Notes under the pieces: model-generated | The model's input: only the letters and a program-made list of their open reading frames with translations | Databases searched by the model: none | What the model was told of the DNA's origin: nothing | In this document: positions 1-5,274 of the stretch, piece after piece | How the letters are laid out: every line of letters begins with the position of its first letter | How positions within the stretch are numbered: the stretch's first letter is position 1 | Program-made: the position numbers and the translations under genes | Origin: Aalborgiella sp031422495 | Lineage (GTDB): Bacteria > Pseudomonadota > Gammaproteobacteria > Burkholderiales > Burkholderiaceae_C | Length of the DNA: 5,274 nt | Reading direction: 5' to 3' | Assembly: GCA_031422495.1 (NCBI GenBank) | Contig: JANPLX010000049.1 | Coordinates: 1 to 5,274, forward strand

Positions 1-20
1 AAATGCAATAATTTATTAGA

Positions 21-1955
21 CTATCGCACCGCATGAAGCACTTCATCACCATAAGCGGTGAGTTTTTTCGCACCTATGCCGCTGATGCCGTCTAAATCGC
101 TCAGTTGTTGCGGGTCGCGTTGGGCGATTGCTATCAGGGTGGCGTCGTGGAAGATGACGTAGGCGGGTAAGTTGTGTTCGCGTGCCACTTCAGCTCGCCA
201 AGCTTTGAGCGATGCAAAGCGGCGCTCTCCTGCGGAATCAAGTGAGGTGTTTGATTTGCTGGTTGCCGCAGTTGTATTGCGTTTGGCTTTACTGCCTCTG
301 GCGCTCGCCGTATCAGATTCACGCAGCATCACTTTGATGTTGCCCTTGAGGACTTCGCGCGAGGCGTCGTTGAGTTGCAAGGTGTTGAATGCAGCGGCGT
401 TGATGTTCAAGGCGCCGTTTGCAATCAGTTGACGCAACACACTGCGCAGCTGTGTTTCGCTGAAAGTAGCACCAATACCAAAGGTGCTGACGGCTTCGTG
501 GCCAAATTGCGCCACTTTTTCAGTTTTTTTACCCCGCAAAATATCCATGATGTGACCTGCCCCAAAGCTGATGCCGCTGTGCTGCTGCACGCGGTAAATG
601 GTGCTTAGCAGTTTGCGGGCGGCATCGGTGCCGTCCCACAAATCAGGCGGGTTCAGGCAGTTATCGCAGTTACCACAAAAGAATTTTGCCCCCACCCTTG
701 TTGCTTCGCGTACTAGGCTGCCCCCCGAGGTGGCTAATTTTCCTAGAGGTGGCTCGTCGGAAAATTGCGCGCAGTCTTCCCCAAAATATCGTAGTAATTG
801 CACGCGTCTGCAATCGATGCTCTCAGCCAAAGTCAGCAAAGCATCCAACTTGCCGCGCATGATGCTTTTGAAGTCTTCTCCCGCCGGGCTTTCGTCGATC
901 ATGCGGCGCTGGTTCACCACGTCTTGCAGGCCATAGCTCATCCATGCGTTGGCGGGCGCACCGTCGCGCCCTGCACGACCTGTTTCTTGGTAGTAGGCTT
1001 CGATGTTTTTGGGCATATCCAAGTGTGCTACAAAGCGCACATCGGGCTTGTCGATACCCATGCCAAAGGCGATGGTCGCCACCATCACCAAGCCGTCTTC
1101 ACGCAAAAAGCGGTCTTGGTTGCTTTGTCGCACGCCTGCGTCTAGGCCAGCGTGGTAGGGCAGTGCCTGCACGCCCTCATCGCACAAAGTTTGCGCAATG
1201 TCTTCTACTTTTTTGCGCGATTGGCAGTAGACAATGCCCGCATCGCCTGCGTGCTCGCTGCGTATAAAACGCAGCAGTTGCTGGGTTGGGTCTTTTTTCT
1301 CGACCAAGCGGTAGCGAATATTGGGACGGTCAAAGCTGCTAACAAATTTGGCGGCATCTTGTAGCTGCAGGCGCTCAATCATGTCGTCGCGCGTCAGCTC
1401 ATCGGCTGTTGCGGTGAGGGCAACACGGGGCACGCTGGCGAAACGCTCGTGAAAAACCGTCAAAGCACGGTATTCTGGTCGGAAATCATGCCCCCATTGA
1501 CTCACGCAATGGGCTTCGTCGATGGCAAACAAGCTCAGCAAGCCTCGCTCGTACAAAGAGTCCAGCTGCGCCAAGAACCGTGGGTTGGTCACGCGCTCAG
1601 GGGCTGCGTAGAGCATGGTGATGCTGCCGCTGAGCAAGCGTTTCTCCAGTGCGTAACTTGCCTCGGATGTCAAACTTGAGTTTAAGTAAGCGGCATCTAC
1701 ACCCGCCTCCAAAAGCGCACCCACTTGGTCGTGCATGAGTGCAATCAAAGGCGAAATCACAATCGTCACGCCGTGCCCAGCTTGTTGACGTGCTAGCGCG
1801 GGGATTTGGTAGCACAACGATTTTCCTCCACCCGTCGGCATCAAGACCAGCGCATCGCCACCTGCGCTCACATGGTTAATGATGGCTTCTTGTGGGCCTC
1901 TGAATTCGGTGTAACCAAAGATATCGTGTAGCAGTTCGCGGTGCAAAATGGGCAT
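21..1955 (-). CDS. recQ: ATP-dependent DNA helicase RecQ (complete, 644 aa)
   Basis: This is a superfamily 2 3'-to-5' DNA helicase that acts in recombinational repair and at stalled forks. Visible motifs, in order: a Q-motif-like segment FRGPQ (18-22), Walker A TGGGKS (41-46), DEAH box with the aromatic-rich loop (145-160), TAT (181-183), IVYCQSRKK (241-249), and motifs V-VI ending QETGRAGR (323-330). The zinc module follows (Cys382, Cys427, Cys430, Cys433), then the RQC winged helix (about 440-545), a low-complexity Ser/Thr/Lys linker (about 546-575) and a C-terminal HRDC domain (about 577-644) containing GISGIGAKK. All catalytic motifs are intact. The zinc module carries about 30 extra residues between Cys382 and CGNC, which partly explains a length above the usual 600-620. 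The ATG is the most upstream possible start because an in-frame TGA immediately precedes it. No Shine-Dalgarno sequence is visible, and the next Met lies in Walker A. The gene is transcribed divergently from metH. Confidence 0.96.
   Translation of the reverse strand: MPILHRELLHDIFGYTEFRGPQEAIINHVSAGGDALVLMPTGGGKSLCYQIPALARQQAGHGVTIVISPLIALMHDQVGALLEAGVDAAYLNSSLTSEASYALEKRLLSGSITMLYAAPERVTNPRFLAQLDSLYERGLLSLFAIDEAHCVSQWGHDFRPEYRALTVFHERFASVPRVALTATADELTRDDMIERLQLQDAAKFVSSFDRPNIRYRLVEKKDPTQQLLRFIRSEHAGDAGIVYCQSRKKVEDIAQTLCDEGVQALPYHAGLDAGVRQSNQDRFLREDGLVMVATIAFGMGIDKPDVRFVAHLDMPKNIEAYYQETGRAGRDGAPANAWMSYGLQDVVNQRRMIDESPAGEDFKSIMRGKLDALLTLAESIDCRRVQLLRYFGEDCAQFSDEPPLGKLATSGGSLVREATRVGAKFFCGNCDNCLNPPDLWDGTDAARKLLSTIYRVQQHSGISFGAGHIMDILRGKKTEKVAQFGHEAVSTFGIGATFSETQLRSVLRQLIANGALNINAAAFNTLQLNDASREVLKGNIKVMLRESDTASARGSKAKRNTTAATSKSNTSLDSAGERRFASLKAWRAEVAREHNLPAYVIFHDATLIAIAQRDPQQLSDLDGISGIGAKKLTAYGDEVLHAVR
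682..766 (-). repeat. Palindrome-rich in-frame insert in the RecQ zinc module
   Basis: This segment encodes most of residues 395-426 of RecQ, which separate the first zinc Cys (382) from the CGNCDNC cluster (427-433). In E. coli RecQ the equivalent spacing is 17 residues; here it is 45. On the plus strand the segment is bounded by AATTTT (682-687) and AAAATT (761-766), an inverted pair. Inside lie a perfect 8-bp inverted repeat AATTTTCC/GGAAAATT (736-743, 759-766), a 9-bp direct repeat GAGGTGGCT (727-735, 746-754), a CTAGG/CCTAG pair (713-717, 742-746) and C-runs at 689-693 and 721-726. The density of repeats contrasts with the flanking coding DNA. I infer a small palindromic element inserted in frame. 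The exact boundaries are uncertain, and it could instead be a lineage-specific loop expansion. Confidence 0.5.
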
Positions 1956-2026
1956 TCAGGGCGTTGGAGCGTAAAAAAGCGAAAAATCAAGGGTGTGTAA
2001 ATAAATACAGTCCTTATTGTCGCTAG

Positions 2027-2045
2027 TTTTAGCTGATTTTTAGCT
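2027..2045 (+). repeat. Tandem TTTTAGCT direct repeats, 11-bp period
   Basis: TTTTAGCT occurs at 2027-2034 and again at 2038-2045, so the copies start 11 bp apart, about one helical turn. They lie 55-73 bp upstream of the metH ATG and overlap the first base of the candidate -10 hexamer at 2045. The phasing would suit a dimeric regulator or an RNA polymerase contact, but in A+T-rich DNA such a repeat can arise by chance. The repeat is seen directly; any function is inference. Confidence 0.3.
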
Positions 2046-2090
2046 ATTCTTAGGTTTGACTTGAAGTCTTTCTACAATGGAGGGCTATAC

Positions 2091-2095
2091 GGAAG
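2091..2095 (+). promoter_or_regulatory. Candidate ribosome binding site for metH
   Basis: GGAAG lies 4 nt before the ATG at 2100, a short but workable spacing. A stronger GGAGGG at 2079-2084 is 15 nt away, too far for normal initiation at 2100. An in-frame TTG at 2061 would add 13 residues, but homologues as I recall them begin a few residues before the YTRG..LP segment, which fits the ATG at 2100. Confidence 0.5.
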
Positions 2096-2099
2096 TCCT

Positions 2100-3143
2100 A
2101 TGAAACCAATTATTTATACCCGTGGCCAACAGTTGCCAGAGATCTTAGCCAATCGCATCGCCATTTTGGATGGCGCGATGGGCACCATGATTCAGCGCTT
2201 TAAGTTGAATGAACTTCAATACCGCGGTGAACGTTTTGCTGACTTTCACAAAGATGTGAAAGGCAACAACGAATTGTTATCGATCACAAGGCCAGATGTG
2301 ATTGCTGATATTCATGAAAAATACCTAGCTGCTGGTGCGGACATCGTTGAAACCAATACTTTTGGTGCGACGACTATTGCCCAAGCTGATTACGACATGG
2401 CGCATTTGGCGCGTGAAATGAACCTTGAGTCCGCAAAAATTGCACGTGCTGCTTGCGATAAGTATTCAACGGTAGATCGTCCACGTTTTGTGGCTGGGGC
2501 ACTCGGCCCCACACCTAAAACGGCGAGTATCAGCCCCGATGTGAATGACCCTGGGGCGAGAAACGTTACTTTTGAAGAGCTGCGAGCAGCTTATTACGAG
2601 CAGATTGAGGCGTTAGTTGAGGGCGGCAGCGACCTGTTGTTGCTAGAGACCATTTTTGATACGCTCAACGCTAAAGCCGCTCTGTTTGCGATTGATGAGT
2701 ATTTTGAAAACTCTGGTGAACGTTTACCATTAATTATTAGTGGAACCGTGACAGATGCTTCAGGTCGAATTTTGAGTGGCCAAACGGTGACGGCGTTTTG
2801 GCACAGTGTCCGACATGCGCGTCCTCTAGCAGTGGGTTTGAACTGTGCATTGGGAGCGGCTTTGATGCGACCTTATGTGCAGGAGCTACATCGCACAGCG
2901 ACGGATACCTTCATAAGTTGCTACCCTAATGCAGGATTGCCAAACCCAATGAGTGAAACAGGCTTTGATGAGACGCCTGACGTTACCTCAAGATTGTTAC
3001 GCGAATTTGCGCAAGAAGGCTTGGTCAATATCGTTGGCGGCTGTTGTGGGACGACGCCTGAGCATATTCATGCGATTGAGTTATCAGTGCAGAACTCGCC
3101 TATTCGCAAATTAAACAATACTTATTTTCATGCTTCAGTGTGA
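2100..3143 (+). CDS. metH: Methionine synthase part 1: homocysteine S-methyltransferase domain protein (347 aa)
   Basis: This is the N-terminal, homocysteine-binding module of cobalamin-dependent methionine synthase, encoded as a separate protein. It would bind homocysteine through zinc and present the thiolate to methylcobalamin on a partner. The evidence is DGAMGTMIQ (24-32), RPDVI and the YLAAGADIVETNTFGA segment (64-90), GALGPT (133-138), LLLLETIFDTLNA (179-191), and the three zinc ligands Cys249 (GLNCALGA) and Cys315-Cys316 (GGCCGTTPEHI). The protein stops right after this domain, with no folate-binding, cobalamin-binding or activation domain. That matches the two-gene methionine synthase known in Burkholderiales, but part 2 is not next to it: maeB follows after 94 bp. 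The tail still resembles the family's Pro-Pro-Arg end, so I see no frameshift or truncation. A simple MmuM/BHMT-like enzyme is less likely, given the MetH-specific motifs. Confidence 0.9.
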   Translation: MKPIIYTRGQQLPEILANRIAILDGAMGTMIQRFKLNELQYRGERFADFHKDVKGNNELLSITRPDVIADIHEKYLAAGADIVETNTFGATTIAQADYDMAHLAREMNLESAKIARAACDKYSTVDRPRFVAGALGPTPKTASISPDVNDPGARNVTFEELRAAYYEQIEALVEGGSDLLLLETIFDTLNAKAALFAIDEYFENSGERLPLIISGTVTDASGRILSGQTVTAFWHSVRHARPLAVGLNCALGAALMRPYVQELHRTATDTFISCYPNAGLPNPMSETGFDETPDVTSRLLREFAQEGLVNIVGGCCGTTPEHIHAIELSVQNSPIRKLNNTYFHASV

Positions 3144-3156
3144 TTAAGTATGCATA

Positions 3157-3190
3157 AACTAATTCCACTATCGCAGGGTTAGAATTAGTT
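3157..3190. repeat. Perfect 9-bp inverted repeat between metH and maeB
   Basis: AACTAATTC (3157-3165) and GAATTAGTT (3182-3190) are exact reverse complements separated by 16 nt. The dyad starts 13 bp after the metH stop and ends 47 bp before the maeB start. The stem is A+T-rich and the loop large, and the T-run (3200-3205) begins 10 nt after the stem, so it is a poor match to a classic intrinsic terminator. It could be a weak terminator, a processing hairpin or a protein-binding dyad for maeB control. A second, weaker dyad TCAAA-TTT-TTTGA lies at 3195-3207. Confidence 0.45.
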
Positions 3191-3227
3191 GCTATCAAAT
3201 TTTTTGAATAATCAAAAGAGATATACC

Positions 3228-3232
3228 GGAGA
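3228..3232 (+). promoter_or_regulatory. Ribosome binding site for maeB
   Basis: GGAGA lies 5 nt upstream of the ATG at 3238. It supports this start over the in-frame ATG seven codons in (3256), which has no comparable site. Confidence 0.75.
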
Positions 3233-3237
3233 CTTTA

Positions 3238-5274
3238 ATGACAACAAATGAGCCTATGAACAAAGACGAAAAACGCATTGAGTTGCGTCGTGCTGCGCTT
3301 GAATACCATGAGTTTCCGGTACCGGGAAAAATATCAATTGCATCCACCAAGCAAATGGTTAACCAGCATGATTTGGCATTAGCTTACACCCCAGGTGTCG
3401 CTTTTCCTTGTGAAGAAATCGTTAAAGATCCTAACAATGCTTTTAAATACACGGCGCGTGGTAATTTAGTCGCCGTTATAACCAACGGTACTGCGGTATT
3501 GGGTTTGGGTGATATTGGACCTCTAGCATCTAAGCCTGTCATGGAAGGCAAGGGCGTGCTGTTTAAAAAATTCGCTGGCATCGATGTTTTCGACATTGAA
3601 ATAGATGAAAAAAACGATCTCGACAAACTGGTCGACATCATTGCCTCGCTTGAGCCCACTTTTGGCGGCATCAATCTAGAGGATATCAAAGCACCTGATT
3701 GCTTTTACGTCGAACGCAAATTACGTGAGCGCATGAAAATTCCAGTCTTTCATGATGACCAGCATGGTACGGCCATTTGTGTGGGTGCTGCCATCTTGAA
3801 TGGCTTGAAAGTTGTTGGCAAAGACCCGAAAAAAGTCAAACTAGTGACATCTGGCGCGGGTGCTGCTGCTTTGGCGTGCTTGGGGCTGCTGGTCAAGCTT
3901 GGCATTCCAAAAGAAAATATTTTTGTCACCGATTTGGCTGGCGTCGTGTACGAAGGCCGTACAGAACTTATGGACGAAGACAAGATTGGTTACGCGCAAA
4001 AAACGCCGCATCGTACATTGGCCGACGTTATAGCTGGGGCCGACGTTTTCTTGGGCCTGTCAGCGGGCGGTGTGTTGAAACAAGACATGGTGAAAAGCAT
4101 GGCTGCAAAGCCAGTTATATTTGCTCTTGCTAATCCAAACCCTGAAATCACACCTGAAGATGTCAGAGCAGTTCGTGATGATGCCGTTATCGCGACGGGT
4201 CGCAGTGACTATCCCAACCAAGTCAACAACGTCTTGTGTTTTCCGTATATTTTCCGTGGCGCACTAGATGCAGGTGCTTCAACCATCACGGTTGAAATGG
4301 AGATCGCTGCTGTTCACGCCATTGCAGAATTGGCGCAAGCTGAGCAAAGCGAGGTGGTTGCAGCCGCCTATGTGGGCGAGCAATTGGCCTTTGGTCCTGA
4401 GTACTTGATTCCTAAGCCGTTCGATCCGCGCTTGATGATGAAAATTGCGCCCGCAGTTGCTCAAGCGGCCGCGGATTCCGGTGTGGCGTTGCGTCCTATC
4501 AAAGACATGGCAGCCTACATTGAAAAGCTGCAAGCCTTTGTTTATGCCTCTGGCACCACCATGAAACCCATTTTCATGGCAGCAAAAAATGCTAAAAATA
4601 AACGGGTTGCTTATGCTGAAGGCGAAGAGGAGCGCGTGTTGCGTGCTTGTCAAATTGTGGTGGATGAAGGTTTGGCGCGTCCAACCCTGATTGGCCGCCC
4701 AGCCATCATCGCGCAACGTATTGAAAAATTTGGTCTTCGACTCAAAGAAGAGTTGGACTACGATGTCGTCAACGTCGAGCAAGACAGTCGGTACCGCGAT
4801 TTTTGGCAAACTTATCATCGCATGGCAGAGCGTCAAGGCGTAACCGTGCAAATGGCCAAAATAGAAATGCGCCGTCGATTGACTTTGATAGGCGCGATGT
4901 TGCTACACAAAGGTGATGTTGACGGCATGATTTGTGGCACATGGGGCACTACAGCCATGCATTTGCAATATATTGACCAAGTGATTGGCAAACGCGAAGG
5001 CGGTAGCCCAAGCACAGAGCAAGATGTCCAGATTTATGCCTGTATGAACGGTTTGATGCTGCCAAATCGCCAATTGTTTTTAGTCGATACACATGTCAAC
5101 TATGACCCTACGGCTGAAGAATTGTGCGAAATCACGGTGATGGCGGCTGAGGAAATGATGCGATTTGGCCTAAAGCCCAACGTCGCGCTCTTGAGTCATT
5201 CTAATTTTGGCAGCAGCAATATGCCAACAGCTGTCAAAATGCGCAAAACCTTGGAACTGTTGCGAGTTCAAGCG
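3238..5274 (+). CDS. maeB: Malic enzyme with C-terminal phosphotransacetylase-like domain, MaeB type (3' end outside window)
   Basis: This cytosolic enzyme oxidatively decarboxylates malate to pyruvate and CO2 with NAD(P)H formation, feeding pyruvate and reducing power. The frame stays open for 679 codons to the window edge; the family is usually about 760-770 residues, so roughly 85-90 are missing. The malic domain shows the catalytic Tyr in LAYTPGV (Y50), TNGTAVLGLGDIGP (82-95), the catalytic Lys region VMEGK (101-105), metal-ligand segments NLEDIKAP (146-153) and HDDQHGTA (172-179), a nucleotide-binding GAGAAA (206-211), ALANPNPE (296-303) and TGRSDYPNQVNN (320-331). A PTA-like domain starts near 442 and includes CGTWGTTAMH, MNGLMLPNRQ and SHSNFGSSN. 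In known MaeB proteins this domain lacks transacetylase activity and mediates acetyl-CoA inhibition and oligomerisation. The cofactor (NADP or NAD) cannot be told by eye. The start is supported by GGAGA. It may be co-transcribed with metH or have its own promoter in the 94-bp gap. Confidence 0.95.
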   Translation, partial: MTTNEPMNKDEKRIELRRAALEYHEFPVPGKISIASTKQMVNQHDLALAYTPGVAFPCEEIVKDPNNAFKYTARGNLVAVITNGTAVLGLGDIGPLASKPVMEGKGVLFKKFAGIDVFDIEIDEKNDLDKLVDIIASLEPTFGGINLEDIKAPDCFYVERKLRERMKIPVFHDDQHGTAICVGAAILNGLKVVGKDPKKVKLVTSGAGAAALACLGLLVKLGIPKENIFVTDLAGVVYEGRTELMDEDKIGYAQKTPHRTLADVIAGADVFLGLSAGGVLKQDMVKSMAAKPVIFALANPNPEITPEDVRAVRDDAVIATGRSDYPNQVNNVLCFPYIFRGALDAGASTITVEMEIAAVHAIAELAQAEQSEVVAAAYVGEQLAFGPEYLIPKPFDPRLMMKIAPAVAQAAADSGVALRPIKDMAAYIEKLQAFVYASGTTMKPIFMAAKNAKNKRVAYAEGEEERVLRACQIVVDEGLARPTLIGRPAIIAQRIEKFGLRLKEELDYDVVNVEQDSRYRDFWQTYHRMAERQGVTVQMAKIEMRRRLTLIGAMLLHKGDVDGMICGTWGTTAMHLQYIDQVIGKREGGSPSTEQDVQIYACMNGLMLPNRQLFLVDTHVNYDPTAEELCEITVMAAEEMMRFGLKPNVALLSHSNFGSSNMPTAVKMRKTLELLRVQA

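Larger units (their letters stand above)
1956..2099. promoter_or_regulatory. Divergent recQ / metH intergenic region
   Basis: These 144 bp separate the two divergent start codons and must hold both promoters unless transcription enters from outside. The DNA is clearly more A+T-rich than the genes. On the plus strand, TATTCT (2045-2050) is a possible -10 for metH, but I see no well-spaced -35 match. On the minus strand I see no convincing promoter for recQ, only T-rich tracts. A short dyad GACTT-G-AAGTC sits at 2058-2068. A second AAGTC at 2093-2097, overlapping the metH ribosome binding site, could pair with GACTT (2058-2062) in the RNA, but only over 5 bp. I found no SAM, SAH or cobalamin riboswitch, and the space is too small for a cobalamin riboswitch. 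Confidence 0.55.

Noticed and set aside
1..20. Terminator after recQ
   Set aside because: Only an A+T-only 5-bp dyad (AATAA/TTATT with a 1-nt centre) is present, which cannot form a real hairpin. Any terminator lies beyond the window.
689..726. G-quadruplex in the G-runs on the recQ coding strand
   Set aside because: Only three separate G-runs occur (721-726, 695-697, 689-693), with a long gap between the first and second, so a four-run quadruplex is not well supported.
798..1145. Plus-strand open frames opposite recQ (for example 798-1145 and 598-936)
   Set aside because: They are antisense to conserved RecQ helicase motifs, and their Cys/His/Arg-rich translations are typical of reverse-strand shadows.
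2061..2099. TTG start giving metH 13 extra N-terminal residues
   Set aside because: The added residues do not resemble the family N-terminus, TTG is a weak start, and the ATG at 2100 has its own GGAAG.
1956..2099. SAH, SAM or cobalamin riboswitch before metH
   Set aside because: I see no matching conserved core or paired stems, and the space is too short for a cobalamin riboswitch alongside a promoter.
3777..4133. Plus-strand open frame of 118 codons inside maeB in another frame
   Set aside because: It overlaps the nucleotide-binding domain of maeB and its Trp/Cys/Arg-rich translation has no family resemblance.
4279..4851. Open frame of 190 codons on the minus strand opposite maeB
   Set aside because: It lies wholly antisense to a well-supported maeB frame, the translation shows no recognisable domain, and there is no convincing ribosome binding site. 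It is a shadow of the coding strand.

Overview
The window reads as ordinary chromosomal DNA from a betaproteobacterium, most likely a Burkholderiales member of moderate G+C (about half by eye). The evidence is a RecQ of the beta-type family, a free-standing MetH N-terminal domain of the kind found where methionine synthase is split into two genes, and a malic enzyme fused to a phosphotransacetylase-like domain. These assignments come from remembered family motifs, not from a search.

Layout: positions 21-1955 (minus) hold a complete recQ DNA helicase gene. Positions 1956-2099 are a divergent intergenic region serving recQ leftward and metH rightward. Positions 2100-3143 (plus) hold a 347-residue homocysteine methyltransferase domain protein (MetH part 1). 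A 94-bp gap with a perfect 9-bp dyad follows. From 3238 to the window edge (plus) runs maeB, 679 codons without a stop, lacking roughly the last 85-90 residues expected of the family. No tRNA, rRNA, CRISPR array, insertion sequence or phage gene is visible, and no gene-free stretch exceeds 150 bp.

The three genes do not form an obvious pathway. RecQ acts in recombination and repair. MetH part 1 needs a partner protein carrying the folate, cobalamin and activation domains, which is not encoded here. MaeB links malate to pyruvate and carries an acetyl-CoA-type regulatory domain. I see no evidence of a new multi-gene system. The most unusual feature is inside recQ: the zinc-binding module is split by about 28-32 extra residues, encoded by an internally repetitive, palindrome-rich DNA segment (about 682-766). 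It looks like a small mobile palindromic element inserted in frame.
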